Below the pieces are notes generated by a model. The model had not been told where the DNA came from. It did no database searches and saw only the letters and a program-made list of their open reading frames with translations. The position numbers and the translations under genes were made by a program. DNA of 64,000 nt from NCBI RefSeq assembly GCF_014647975.1, contig NZ_BMQF01000005.1, positions 372,001 to 436,000 on the forward strand, given 5' to 3'. The stretch's first letter is position 1. Every line of letters begins with the position of its first letter. This document shows positions 48,303 through 57,227 of the stretch, piece after piece. The stretch comes from Streptomyces fumigatiscleroticus. Its GTDB lineage: Bacteria; Actinomycetota; Actinomycetes; Streptomycetales; Streptomycetaceae.

Positions 48303-48923
48303 CTACTTGATCATGTAGATCGTGGCGAAGAGGCCGATCCAGACGACGTCGACGAAGTGCCAGTAGTAGGACACGACGATGGCGGCGGTCGCCTGCTCGT
48401 GGGTGAACCTCCGGGCCGCGTAGGTACGGCCGAGGACCAGCAGGAAGGCGATGAGACCGCCCGTCACGTGCAGGCCGTGGAAGCCGGTGGTCAGGTAGAA
48501 CACCGAGCCGTACGGGTCCGAGGACAGCGACAGGCCGTCCTTCTTGACCAGCTCGGTGTACTCGAAGACCTGACCGCCGATGAAGATCGCACCCATGATG
48601 AAGGTGACGATGAACCACATCCTGAGCTTCTTCACGTCACCGCGCTCGGCGGCGAAGACACCGAGCTGGCAGGTGAGGGAGGAGAGCACCAGGATCGTGG
48701 TGTTGGTCGCCGAGAACGGGAAGTTCAGGGCGGACGCCATTTCCTTCCAGTGGTCGGGACCCGTCACCGACCGCAGGGTGAAGTACATCGCGAAGAGGGC
48801 CGCGAAGAACATCAGCTCGGAACTCAGCCAGATGATGGTTCCGACGCTGGTGAGGTTCGGCCGATTGACCGACGGGTGCGCGTGCCCGGTTTCTACTGTC
48901 GTTGCTGTCGCCACGACCGACAT
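48303..48923 (-). CDS. ctaE: Cytochrome c oxidase subunit III
   Basis: A 206-residue subunit with five membrane spans, starting with [27 protein letters not shown] and holding [29 protein letters not shown] and [23 protein letters not shown] of the COX3 family. It is the first gene of ctaE-qcrCAB, placing an oxidase subunit with the bc1 genes, typical for Actinobacteria. The ATG (complement 48921-48923) is within a perfect palindrome (48914-48934). Divergent from the receiver-like gene at 49095. Confidence 0.96.
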   Translation of the reverse strand: MSVVATATTVETGHAHPSVNRPNLTSVGTIIWLSSELMFFAALFAMYFTLRSVTGPDHWKEMASALNFPFSATNTTILVLSSLTCQLGVFAAERGDVKKLRMWFIVTFIMGAIFIGGQVFEYTELVKKDGLSLSSDPYGSVFYLTTGFHGLHVTGGLIAFLLVLGRTYAARRFTHEQATAAIVVSYYWHFVDVVWIGLFATIYMIK

Positions 48924-48934
48924 TATGTCGGTCG
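48914..48934. promoter_or_regulatory. Perfect palindrome over the ctaE start codon
   Basis: CGACCGACA and TGTCGGTCG form perfect 9-bp arms around TTA, covering the ctaE ATG. GATAAG on the minus strand (about 48936-48941) is a possible -10 for a very short leader. An operator of the respiratory operon or an RNA hairpin hiding the start codon are both possible. Confidence 0.45.
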
Positions 48935-49094
48935 CTTATCCCGCCCTCACTCCGGGGGGTGCCGTTCGGAGTGTCCGTACCGTCTGGACTGCCCGGATGG
49001 CCGATCGCAGCACGGTACGCACCGGTGTTGACGGGGTGTCGGAGGGAGTAGCATCCGCGCGACAGCAGTACGTCCACTGCGCATCGGAGGAAGC

Positions 49095-49496
49095 ATGCAG
49101 CCGACCGTCACGGTGCTGGTCTACAGCGACGACTCCACCACCCGCGAACAGGTACGGCTGGCCACGGGCCGCAGGCCGGCCCCGGACGTGCCCGTCGTGG
49201 AGTTCGTGGAGTGCGCGACCCCGGCGGCCGTCGTCAAGGAGCTGGACCGGGGCGGGATCGACGTCTGCGTCCTGGACGGCGAGGCCGTGCCCATGGGGGG
49301 CATGGGCATGTGCCGCCAGATCAAGGACGAGGTCTTCGAGTGCCCGCCGGTGCTGCTGCTCATCGGCCGGCCCCAGGACGCCTGGCTGGCCACCTGGAGC
49401 CGTGCGGACGCCGCTGTGACGCTCCCGGTGGAGCCGGTGGAGTTCGCCGCCGCGCTGGCCTCGCTGCTGCGGCACAGGCGCCTCCAGAGCGCCTGA
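49095..49496 (+). CDS. Receiver-like single-domain protein
   Basis: A 133-residue protein with a CheY-like alternation of strands and helices: VTVLVYSDDSTTREQVRLATG, VVEFVECATPAAVVKEL, VCVLDGEAVPMGGMGMCRQI, PPVLLLIGRPQDAWLATWSRADAAVTLPVEP and FAAALASLLRHRRL. An acidic pair (DD) and the central Asp in VLDGE align with the receiver active site, but the switch Lys is missing (TLPVEP where KP is expected) and there is no output domain. It might be an atypical receiver. Divergent from ctaE, so possibly linked to respiration. Start ATG with GGAGGAAGC ahead. Confidence 0.85.
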   Translation: MQPTVTVLVYSDDSTTREQVRLATGRRPAPDVPVVEFVECATPAAVVKELDRGGIDVCVLDGEAVPMGGMGMCRQIKDEVFECPPVLLLIGRPQDAWLATWSRADAAVTLPVEPVEFAAALASLLRHRRLQSA

Positions 49497-49581
49497 GGCC
49501 GCGGCCGGCGGCCGGCGGCCGACCGGAAGTGCCGGGCCTTTTTCCCTCGCCCGGCGGAGCGGTGCCGCTCCCCCGGGCCCT

Positions 49582-50844
49582 TCAGGTCGCCGTCGGCCGC
49601 AGCCTCGCCGGCTCCTGGGGGCCGGGGCCGTCCGGCCCGCCGCCCGTCAGGGCGCTGCCCGTGCGCCACTTGTCCCAGCTGAGGTTCCAGTCGCCGAAGC
49701 CGTTGCCGAAGGGCTCCATGGTGTCGCCGTAGGAGTTCACGACCTTGACGACATCGCCCTCGCGGACGGTGTCGAAGAACCACTCGGCGTTGCCGGTGCT
49801 CATGCCGGTGCAGCCGTGGCTGACGTTGGCGCTGCCCTGGGAGCCCACGGACCAGGGGGCGGCGTGCACGTACTCGCCGCTCCACGTCAGCCGGGTGGCG
49901 TAGTGGACGGGCAGGTCGTACGCCTCCGAGGAGCCCTCGGCGATGCCGACGGTGGTGCTGCGCATACGGACGAAGGGTTCCTTGCCGAGCACGACCTTGA
50001 CGCCGTTGCGGGTCTCGAAGCCGGCCTTGCCGGTGGTGACGGGGATCTGCTTGATCTCCTGGCCGTTGCGGTAGACCGTCATCGTGTGCGACGAGGCGTC
50101 GGTGACGGCGACGACGCTGTCGCCCGTGGTGAGGGTCAGGGGTCTGGCGGTGCCGCCCCACAGCCGGTCGCCGAGCTTGATCCCGGCCAGGCCGCTGCTG
50201 ATCCGGACGGTGGCGTGGGCGGGCCAGTACTGGGCGGGCCGGTAGTGGAGTTCGGTGTCGTCCACCCAGTGCCAGGCGCCCGGGACCGCGGGTGTGGAGG
50301 TCACCTTCAGGGCCCGCTCGACGACGGCGCGCCGGGCCGGTTCCCGCACGGGGGCGCTCAGCCGTGCCGTGACGGGCTGGCCGACGCCGTAGGTGCCGGC
50401 CTTGGGCCCGAAGGTGACGTCCAGGCGCTTCTTGGTGGTGGGCCTGCCGGTGTCGAGCGTGAGGACCTTGCGGCCGGGGGCGCCCTCGTCGTCCTCCGTG
50501 CTCACCCGCACCGTGTAGCGGGCGTCGGCGGCCAGCGGGGAGGTGCTGTGCCAGCGGCTGCCGTCGGCGGAGAGTTCGCCCGCCACGTAGCGGCCCGCCG
50601 CGTCGACGGCCGTGACGTCCGTGATGCGCCCCCGGGAGCCCTCCGCCACGATCTCCAGGGGCTTGTCCGGGTCCGCCTTCTTCCCGTCCCGGTGCGGGCC
50701 CTGGAAGGAGACCTGGTCCGCCGCGTCGTACGGCTCGGCCGCCAGCGGGTCGTCGTCACCGCCGCAGGCGGTGACGCCCGTGCCCAGGGCCAGCACCAGC
50801 AGCGTGCAGCCGACGGCGGTGCGGGTGGGAACAGTGAGGCTCAT
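49582..50844 (-). CDS. L,D-transpeptidase lipoprotein with Ig-like domains
   Basis: A 420-residue lipoprotein (lipobox ALGTGVTACGG near residue 26) with two Ig-like domains at ~40-260 as in mycobacterial LdtMt2, followed by a YkuD catalytic domain. The active-site motif SANVSHGCTGMSTGNAEWFF (His and Cys, about 345-360) and HYATRLTWSGEYVHAAPW are evident. It makes 3-3 crosslinks between diaminopimelate residues in peptidoglycan. A proline-rich disordered tail ends it. Adjacent to the ctaCDF terminator at the 5' side; no functional link with that operon. Confidence 0.94.
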   Translation of the reverse strand: MSLTVPTRTAVGCTLLVLALGTGVTACGGDDDPLAAEPYDAADQVSFQGPHRDGKKADPDKPLEIVAEGSRGRITDVTAVDAAGRYVAGELSADGSRWHSTSPLAADARYTVRVSTEDDEGAPGRKVLTLDTGRPTTKKRLDVTFGPKAGTYGVGQPVTARLSAPVREPARRAVVERALKVTSTPAVPGAWHWVDDTELHYRPAQYWPAHATVRISSGLAGIKLGDRLWGGTARPLTLTTGDSVVAVTDASSHTMTVYRNGQEIKQIPVTTGKAGFETRNGVKVVLGKEPFVRMRSTTVGIAEGSSEAYDLPVHYATRLTWSGEYVHAAPWSVGSQGSANVSHGCTGMSTGNAEWFFDTVREGDVVKVVNSYGDTMEPFGNGFGDWNLSWDKWRTGSALTGGGPDGPGPQEPARLRPTAT

Positions 50845-50920
50845 GGCCTCACGCTAGAAAGCTTCGCGGGCGGCGGCGCGGTGGATGACGCGGACGGGGG
50901 ACGCGCCCCTCGCCCACAAG

Positions 50921-50960
50921 CAGGGGCCCGGACGCTCCTGACGGAGTGTCCGGGCCCCTG
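50921..50960 (-). terminator. Terminator after ctaCDF
   Basis: An 18-bp stem with one mismatch (CAGGGGCCCGGACGCTCC pairing with GGAGTGTCCGGGCCCCTG) and a 4-base loop lies 16 bases past the ctaF stop. It ends the ctaCDF transcript, before the L,D-transpeptidase promoter. Confidence 0.9.
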
Positions 50961-50975
50961 AGCGCTCGGCGCGTG

Positions 50976-51374
50976 CTACTGGGTGCGGTTCTCACCGCGG
51001 TAGTACTCGAAGACCCAGCCCCACAGACCGACCAGGATCAGCGGTGCCGAGAAGTACATCAGCCACCAGCCGATCGCGACCGACAGGAAGGCCAGCGCAC
51101 CGCCGACCGCCAGCGAGAGCGGCTGCCAGCTGTGCGGGCTGAAGAACCCGATCTCGCCGGCGTCGTCGGCGACGTCCGCCTCCTTGTCGTCCTGGGCGCC
51201 CGCGTCGACCCGCCGGGCGGTGAAGCCCAGATAGAAGCCGATCATGATGGACAGACCGAAGGCCAGGAAGAGGGCCGTGGTGCCGGCCGGCTCCTTCGAC
51301 CACACGCCATAGACGATCGCCATGACGAGGATGAAGGCGCTCAGCCAGATGAACATCTTGCCCTGGATCTTCAC
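50976..51374 (-). CDS. ctaF: Cytochrome c oxidase subunit IV, actinobacterial type
   Basis: A 132-residue membrane subunit with four spans: [41 protein letters not shown], then after a polar, acidic loop [22 protein letters not shown] and [15 protein letters not shown]. It stabilises the aa3 oxidase in the supercomplex of Actinobacteria. The start overlaps the ctaD stop (GTGA), so this is the third gene of the operon. Confidence 0.94.
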   Translation of the reverse strand: MKIQGKMFIWLSAFILVMAIVYGVWSKEPAGTTALFLAFGLSIMIGFYLGFTARRVDAGAQDDKEADVADDAGEIGFFSPHSWQPLSLAVGGALAFLSVAIGWWLMYFSAPLILVGLWGWVFEYYRGENRTQ

Positions 51375-53107
51375 TTGCCGGCCTCCTTGCCGCCAGCGAG
51401 GGCCTTCTCACCATGCCCGGCGTTCTCGAGCTGGTCCAGAGCGGCGATCTCGGGGTGGTGCAGGTCGAACGCCGGGGATTCGCTGCGGATCCGCGGCAGG
51501 GTGAGGAAGTTGTGGCGCGGGGGCGGGCAGGAGGTCGCCCACTCCAGCGAACGGCCGTAGCCCCACGGGTCGTCGACGCCGACCGGCTTGCCGTACTTGG
51601 CCGTCTTCCAGACGTTGTAGAAGAACGGCAGGATCGACAGGCCGAGCAGGAAGGAGCTGATCGTCGAGATCGTGTTCAGGGCGGTGAAGCCGTCGGCCGC
51701 CAGGTAGTCGGCGTAACGGCGCGGCATGCCCTCGGCGCCCAGCCAGTGCTGGACCAGGAAGGTGCCGTGGAAGCCGATGAACAGCGTCCAGAAGGTGATC
51801 TTGCCCAGGCGCTCGTCGAGCATCTTGCCGGTGAACTTCGGCCACCAGAAGTGGAAGCCGGAGAACATCGCGAACACCACGGTGCCGAAGACGACGTAGT
51901 GGAAGTGGGCCACCACGAAGTACGAGTCGGACACGTGGAAGTCCATCGGCGGCGAGGCCAGGATGACACCGGTCAGACCACCGAAGAGGAAGGTGATCAG
52001 GAAGCCGGTCGCCCACAGCATCGGCGTCTCGAAGGAGAGCGAGCCCTTCCACATGGTGCCGAGCCAGTTGAAGAACTTCACACCGGTCGGGACCGCGATC
52101 AGGAAGGTCATGAAGGAGAAGAACGGCAGCAGCACGCCGCCCGTGACGTACATGTGGTGCGCCCACACCGTCACGGACAGACCGGCGATGGCGATGGTCG
52201 CGCCGACCAGACCCGTGTAACCGAAGATCGGCTTGCGGGAGAAGACCGGGATGACCTCACTGACGATGCCGAAGAACGGCAAGGCGATGATGTACACCTC
52301 TGGATGGCCGAAGAACCAGAAGAGGTGTTGCCAGAGCAGGGCTCCGCCGTTGGCGGCGTCGAAGACATGGGCACCGAACTTGCGGTCCGCCTCCAGGGCG
52401 AACAGCGCGGCGGCCAGGACCGGGAAGGCCAGCAGCACCAGCACACCGGTGAGCAGCACGTTCCAGGTGAAGATCGGCATGCGGAACATGGTCATGCCGG
52501 GGGCGCGCATGCAGATGATGGTGGTGATGAAGTTGACCGAGCCGAGGATGGTGCCGAAGCCGGAGAAGGCCAGACCCATGATCCACAGGTCACCGCCGAC
52601 GCCGGGGCTGTGCACCACGTCGGACAGCGGCGAGTAGGCGAACCAGCCGAAGTCGGCCGCGCCCTGCGGCGTCAGGAAGCCGCCCACCGCGACGAGCGAG
52701 CCGAACAGGTACAGCCAGTAGGCGAACATGTTCAGCCGGGGGAAGGCCACGTCCGGCGCGCCGATCTGGAGCGGCATGATCCAGTTCGCGAAGCCGGAGA
52801 ACAGCGGCGTCGCGAACATCAGCAGCATGATCGTGCCGTGCATCGTGAACGCCTGGTTGAACTGCTCGTTCGACATGATCTGCAGGCCCGGCCGGGCCAG
52901 CTCGGCGCGCATGAGGAGCGCCATCACGCCACCGATGCAGAAGAACGCGAACGACGTGACCAGGTACAGCGTGCCGATCGTCTTGTGGTCAGTGGTGGTC
53001 AGCCACTTGATCACGACACTGCCGCGGTTCTGGCGCCGGACCGGCAGCTCGTCCTCGTAGTGGGACCCTGCTGCCGCGGCACCCTGGGGTTCGTTGAGGA
53101 TGCTCAC
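51371..53107 (-). CDS. ctaD: Cytochrome c oxidase subunit I
   Basis: The 578-residue catalytic subunit carrying haem a, haem a3 and CuB. Twelve spans; haem a ligand in [12 protein letters not shown], the CuB His-Tyr crosslink region in [25 protein letters not shown] for CuB histidines and [13 protein letters not shown] for the haem histidines. It has the D- and K-channel residues (for example the GLAFSGFG context). GTG start (complement 53105-53107) overlaps ctaC by 4 bases. The ~20-residue N-terminus carries low-complexity AAAAGS. Confidence 0.97.
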   Translation of the reverse strand: MSILNEPQGAAAAGSHYEDELPVRRQNRGSVVIKWLTTTDHKTIGTLYLVTSFAFFCIGGVMALLMRAELARPGLQIMSNEQFNQAFTMHGTIMLLMFATPLFSGFANWIMPLQIGAPDVAFPRLNMFAYWLYLFGSLVAVGGFLTPQGAADFGWFAYSPLSDVVHSPGVGGDLWIMGLAFSGFGTILGSVNFITTIICMRAPGMTMFRMPIFTWNVLLTGVLVLLAFPVLAAALFALEADRKFGAHVFDAANGGALLWQHLFWFFGHPEVYIIALPFFGIVSEVIPVFSRKPIFGYTGLVGATIAIAGLSVTVWAHHMYVTGGVLLPFFSFMTFLIAVPTGVKFFNWLGTMWKGSLSFETPMLWATGFLITFLFGGLTGVILASPPMDFHVSDSYFVVAHFHYVVFGTVVFAMFSGFHFWWPKFTGKMLDERLGKITFWTLFIGFHGTFLVQHWLGAEGMPRRYADYLAADGFTALNTISTISSFLLGLSILPFFYNVWKTAKYGKPVGVDDPWGYGRSLEWATSCPPPRHNFLTLPRIRSESPAFDLHHPEIAALDQLENAGHGEKALAGGKEAGK

Positions 53108-54063
53108 AGGTTGTTCGTCTCCCGGTTCTTCTCGTGGCTCGTCTGCGCGATGCCGGCGGGAACGTAACCGGTCTGCCCTTCCTTCACGAGGTCCTTGAGG
53201 TGCTGCTCGTAGCGCTCCTGGGAGACGACCTTCACGTTGAACAGCATCCGGGAGTGGTCGACGCCGCACAGCTCGGCGCACTTGCCCAGGAAGGTGCCCT
53301 CCTTGTTGGGGGTCACCTCGAAGGCGTTGGTGTGGCCCGGGATGACGTCCTGCTTCATCAGGAACGGCACCACCCAGAAGGAGTGGATGACGTCACGCGA
53401 GGTCAGGACGAAGCGGACGCGCTTGCCCTCGGGCAGCCACAGGGTCGGACCCGGGTTGTTGGTCTGCTCGTTGCGCGTACCGGGGGTGCCGCAGTCGTAG
53501 ACGCCGCCGGCGTCGGCCGGGAAGTCGTCCTTGTAGCGGTCCGGGATCGCGTCCAGTTCCTTGGCGGTCCTGGCGTCGCCCGTCGAACCGTCGACACCCT
53601 CGACGTAGTTGAAGCACCAGCTCCACTGGAAGCCGACCACGTTGACCGTGACGTCGGGCTTCTTGTCCAGCTTCAGGAGCTCGGACTCGTCACGGGCGGT
53701 GAAGTAGAAGAGCACCGAGACGATGAGGAGCGGGACCACCGTGTACAGCGCCTCGATGGGCAGGTTGTACCGGGTCTGCGGAGGAATCTCGACCTTGGTG
53801 CGACTGCGCCGGTAGAAGAATGCACACCACAGGATCAGGCCCCACACCAGCACGCCCACGGCGAGCGCGGCAGCCCAGGAGCCCTGCCACAGGGAGAGGA
53901 TCCGCGGAGCCTCTTCCGTGGTCGGGGTGGGCATGCCAAGGCGGGGGAAGTCCTTGTATGTGCAACCGGTGGCGGTCGCCAGGACCAGGCCCGCGGTCAG
54001 TGCCTGCAGCAGCTTCCGCCGCATCGGGCGCCGCGGCGAGCGGTCGGAGCCGTTGGGACTCAC
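53104..54063 (-). CDS. ctaC: Cytochrome c oxidase subunit II
   Basis: A 319-residue CuA-bearing subunit. Lipoprotein-type signal ([13 protein letters not shown] at about residue 34), two membrane spans ([39 protein letters not shown]), and the CuA cupredoxin domain with [22 protein letters not shown] and [16 protein letters not shown] (two Cys, His, Met). The 15-20-residue insertion between strands ([20 protein letters not shown]) is the actinobacterial loop expected near the QcrC contact. GTG start at 54063. First gene of ctaCDF. Confidence 0.97.
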   Translation of the reverse strand: MSPNGSDRSPRRPMRRKLLQALTAGLVLATATGCTYKDFPRLGMPTPTTEEAPRILSLWQGSWAAALAVGVLVWGLILWCAFFYRRSRTKVEIPPQTRYNLPIEALYTVVPLLIVSVLFYFTARDESELLKLDKKPDVTVNVVGFQWSWCFNYVEGVDGSTGDARTAKELDAIPDRYKDDFPADAGGVYDCGTPGTRNEQTNNPGPTLWLPEGKRVRFVLTSRDVIHSFWVVPFLMKQDVIPGHTNAFEVTPNKEGTFLGKCAELCGVDHSRMLFNVKVVSQERYEQHLKDLVKEGQTGYVPAGIAQTSHEKNRETNNL

Positions 54064-54148
54064 GTAGCGCCTTCCCGAGAGTCTCGCCCGCGCTTAACGG
54101 CTGCGGCCTGGCCTTCTCGCTGGTCGGTCGCCGCCCTGCGTCGGGCAG

Positions 54149-54177
54149 GGGTTTGGATGTTTATGCGGACCAAACCC
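54149..54177. promoter_or_regulatory. Inverted repeat between ctaC and the desulfurase-TusA gene
   Basis: GGGTTTGG (54149-54156) and CCAAACCC (54170-54177) are perfect 8-bp arms around 13 bases (ATGTTTATGCGGA) that are AT-rich for this genome. It is the most symmetrical element in the 240-base divergent gap. Probably an operator for ctaCDF, the fusion gene or both; regulator unknown. Confidence 0.5.
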
Positions 54178-54303
54178 TACTGGACGCCATTTGGGGTCGC
54201 GCGGGGAGGGTGCCCAACGCGCCGCCGGACACCCCGAAGGGGTGGAATGACTGCTTCCGGGCACCTTCTGACGGGCTCTTGGGGCACCAGTTAGCGTAAA
54301 GGC

Positions 54304-55689
54304 GTGCCCTATTTCGACGCCGCATCCGCCGCTCCCCTGCACGCCGTCGCCCGCCAGGCCCTGCTCGCCTCCCTCGACGAGGGGTGGGCCGATCCCGCCC
54401 GTCTGTACCGGGAGGGACGCCGGGCACGGCTGCTGCTGGACGCGGCGCGCGAGGCGGCCGCCGAGGCGGTGGGGTGCCGTCCGGACGAGCTGTCCTTCAC
54501 CCCCTCCGGCACCCGGGCCGTGCACCTCGGCGTCGCGGGCGCGCTGGCGGGCCGCCGCCGCAGCGGCCGTCACCTGATCGTGTCAGCGGTCGAACACTCC
54601 TCCGTACTGCACTCCGCCGAGGCTCATGAGGCGGCCGGCGGCACGGTCACACGGGTCGCGGTGGACCGCACGGGACGGGTGGACCCCTCGGCGTACACCG
54701 CCGCCCTGCGCCCGGACACCGCGCTGGCCTGCCTCCAGTCCGCCAACCACGAGGTGGGCACCGAACAGCCCGTGGCCGAGGTGGCCGGGGCCTGCCGGGC
54801 GGCGGGCGTGCCGCTGCTGGTGGACGCGGCCCAGTCGCTGGGCTGGGGACCGGTGGAGGGCGACTGGTCCCTCTTGACCGCGAGTGCCCACAAATGGGGC
54901 GGTCCGTCGGGTGTCGGGCTGCTCGTCGTCCGCAAGGGCGTACGGTTCGCCCCCCAAGGACCGGTGGACGAGCGGGAGTCGGGGCGGTCCGCCGGGTTCG
55001 AGAACATCCCGGCGATCGTGGCCGCGGCGGCGTCGCTGCGGGCGGTGCGCGCGGAGGCGGCCGAGGAGGCCCGGCGGCTGCGGGAGCTGACGGAGCGGAT
55101 CCGGGCCCGGGTGCCCGCACTGGTACCGGACGTGGAGGTCGTCGGCGACCCGGAGCGCCGGCTGCCCGGCATCGTCACCTTCTCCTGTCTCTACGTCGAC
55201 GGGGAGACCCTGCTGCACGAGCTGGACCGCGCGGGCTTCTCGGTCTCCTCCGGGTCGTCCTGCACCAGCAGCACCCTGACGCCCAGTCATGTCCTGCGGG
55301 CGATGGGGGTGCTCAGCGAGGGCAACGTCCGGGTGTCGCTGCCGCCGGGCACGCCGGCCGAGGACGTCGAGCGGTTCCTGGGGGTGCTGCCGGAGGCGGT
55401 GGCGGCGGTGCGGGAGAAGCTGGGCGCGCCGGCGGCGGGGCCCGCGGCGGCGGTCCGGGAGGACGACGTCCTGGTGGTGGACGCGGTGGGCCGGCGCTGC
55501 CCGATCCCGGTGATCGAGCTGGCCAAGGCCATCGGCGAGGTCCCGGTCGGCTCCACCGTCCGCGTCCTGGCGGACGACGAGGCGGCCCGGCTGGACATCC
55601 CGGCGTGGTGCGAGATGCGGGGACAGGAGTACGCCGGCGAGGAACCGGCGGACCGGGGGCGTGCCTATCTGGTCCGCCGGCTCTCCTAG
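54304..55689 (+). CDS. Cysteine desulfurase fused to a TusA-type sulfur carrier
   Basis: A 461-residue fusion. Residues 1-380 form a NifS-like PLP enzyme: MPYFDAASAAPLH, SAVEHSSVLHSAEAHE, QSANHEVGTEQPV, PLLVDAAQSLGWGPV, LTASAHKWGGPSGVGLLVVRKGV (PLP Lys near 200) and the active Cys in VSSGSSCTSSTLTPSHVLRAMG. Residues ~392-461 are TusA/SirA-like with the sulfur-carrying Cys in AVGRRCPIPVIELAKAIGE. Thus one polypeptide extracts sulfur from cysteine and carries it as persulfide. It could feed Fe-S, tRNA thiolation or Moco sulfur transfer. GTG start at 54304. Divergent from ctaC, whose haem-copper enzyme it does not obviously supply. Confidence 0.93.
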   Translation: MPYFDAASAAPLHAVARQALLASLDEGWADPARLYREGRRARLLLDAAREAAAEAVGCRPDELSFTPSGTRAVHLGVAGALAGRRRSGRHLIVSAVEHSSVLHSAEAHEAAGGTVTRVAVDRTGRVDPSAYTAALRPDTALACLQSANHEVGTEQPVAEVAGACRAAGVPLLVDAAQSLGWGPVEGDWSLLTASAHKWGGPSGVGLLVVRKGVRFAPQGPVDERESGRSAGFENIPAIVAAAASLRAVRAEAAEEARRLRELTERIRARVPALVPDVEVVGDPERRLPGIVTFSCLYVDGETLLHELDRAGFSVSSGSSCTSSTLTPSHVLRAMGVLSEGNVRVSLPPGTPAEDVERFLGVLPEAVAAVREKLGAPAAGPAAAVREDDVLVVDAVGRRCPIPVIELAKAIGEVPVGSTVRVLADDEAARLDIPAWCEMRGQEYAGEEPADRGRAYLVRRLS

Positions 55690-55702
55690 CCGTGGGATGC
55701 GT

Positions 55703-56677
55703 TCAGCCGAGGTGCGCCTGGACCTCGGCGGCGGCCTCCTCGCCGTAGGCCTTGGTGAAGCGCTCCATGAAGTGGGCCCGGCGCAGCTGGTACTCCTGGG
55801 TGCCGACCGTCTCGATGACCAGCGTGGCGAGCATGCAGCCGATCTGGGCGGCGCGCTCCAGGCCGACGCCCCAGACGAGACCGGACAGGAACCCGGCGCG
55901 GAAGGCGTCGCCGACGCCGGTCGGGTCGGCCTTGCGCTCCTCGTCCGGGCAGCCGACCTCGATCGGGTCCTCGCCGGTCCGCTCGATGCGTACGCCCCGG
56001 GCGCCCAGGGTGGTGACGCGGTGGCCGACGCGGGACAGGATCTCTCCGTCGGACCAGCCCGTCTTGGACTCGATGAGCCCCTTCTCGTACTCGTTGGAGA
56101 AGAGGTAGGCCGCCCCGTCCAGCAGTATCCGGATCTCGTCGCCCTGCATCCGGGCGATCTGCTGGGAGAAGTCGGCGGCGAACGGGATGGACCGCGAACG
56201 GCACTCCTCGGTGTGGCGCAGCATCGCCTCCGGGTCGTCGGCGCCGATGAGGACCAGGTCGAGGCCGCCGACGCGGTCGGCGACGGTCTTCAGCTCGATG
56301 AGGCGGGCCTCGCTCATCGCGCCCGTGTAGAAGGAGCCGATCTGGTTGTGGTCGGCGTCGGTGGTGCACACGAAACGGGCGGTGTGCAGCGTCTCGGAGA
56401 TACGGACCGAGTCGGTGTCGACACCGTGCCGCTCCAGCCAGGCCCGGTACTCGTCGAAGTCCGCGCCCGCGGCGCCGACCAGGACCGGCCGGGTGCCGAG
56501 CTGGCCCATGCCGAAGGCGATGTTCGCGCCGACGCCGCCCCGGCGCACGTCGAGCTTGTCGACCAGGAAGGAGAGCGAGACCGTGTGCAGCTGGTCCGCG
56601 ACGAGCTGGTCGGCGAAGCGGCCGGGGAAGATCATGAGGTGGTCGGTGGCGATGGAGCCGGTGACTGCGATGCGCAC
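55703..56677 (-). CDS. PfkB-family carbohydrate/nucleoside kinase, AdoK-like
   Basis: A 324-residue ribokinase-fold kinase. VRIAVTGSIATDHLMIFPGRF, RRGGVGANIAFGMGQLGTRPVLVGAAGADF near 45-75, and the anion-hole/catalytic DPTGVGDAFRAGFLSGLVWG near 255 are its markers. It lies where M. tuberculosis has adoK (Rv2202c), a PfkB-type adenosine kinase, so adenosine is the best guess for the acceptor; sugars cannot be excluded. GTG start (complement 56675-56677) with GGAGAG ten bases ahead. Convergent with the desulfurase fusion, 13 bases apart. Confidence 0.9.
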   Translation of the reverse strand: MRIAVTGSIATDHLMIFPGRFADQLVADQLHTVSLSFLVDKLDVRRGGVGANIAFGMGQLGTRPVLVGAAGADFDEYRAWLERHGVDTDSVRISETLHTARFVCTTDADHNQIGSFYTGAMSEARLIELKTVADRVGGLDLVLIGADDPEAMLRHTEECRSRSIPFAADFSQQIARMQGDEIRILLDGAAYLFSNEYEKGLIESKTGWSDGEILSRVGHRVTTLGARGVRIERTGEDPIEVGCPDEERKADPTGVGDAFRAGFLSGLVWGVGLERAAQIGCMLATLVIETVGTQEYQLRRAHFMERFTKAYGEEAAAEVQAHLG

Positions 56678-56824
56678 GGCGGGGACTCTCTCCTGGAGAA
56701 CGGTGGCGGACGGCCGAGTGGACGGACAGTTCACGCTACCCGGTCCGCACGGCGGCTTCGAAGTGGCCGGAACTACCCGACCGCAGGGCTGTCTCCGCGA
56801 GCTCGGCGTGCGTACGGTTCGGTC

Positions 56825-57034
56825 ATGACGAACCTCCCGGCACCCGTCCCCGTCCCGGCCGACCCGGAGGGCGGCCTGGCGTCGCTGCGCGGTGACTGCG
56901 CGCGGATGGCGCCCCACTGGGCGGCCCCCGCGCGGGACTCCGCCCGGCCGGTCTCCCCGGCGCTGATCCACGGGGTGACCGTGCCGCCGGCCTCCGCCCG
57001 GCTGCTGGAGGCCATGTCCGACTACGGCGACTGA
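56825..57034 (+). CDS. Small hypothetical protein, divergent from the AdoK-like gene
   Basis: A 69-residue ORF (MTNLPAPVPVPADPEGGLASLRGDC, then ARMAPHWAAPARDSARPVSPALIHGVTVPPASARLLEAMSDYGD in parts) with proline-rich ends and GC3-rich codons like real genes here. It has ATG but a weak ribosome binding site, and no conserved domain I recognise. The ends are 140 and 193 bases from neighbours. It may be a real small gene; I would want homologues before relying on it. Confidence 0.5.
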   Translation: MTNLPAPVPVPADPEGGLASLRGDCARMAPHWAAPARDSARPVSPALIHGVTVPPASARLLEAMSDYGD

Positions 57035-57227
57035 GGGCCGGCCGGTCCCCCCGCTCCGGCGTTCCGCGCGGCCGGCGGCCGGACGGGCGACGGCCGTGGA
57101 ACCGTGTGCTCCTCCGCCGCGTCCCATCGCTGTCCCCCGTAGAGGGGATGCGGGATACGACCCGCCAGCGACCTGACATCTGACAGGGCCTTGTCAAGGT
57201 CAGCTGTGCAGCCGAAGGAGCGATGCG

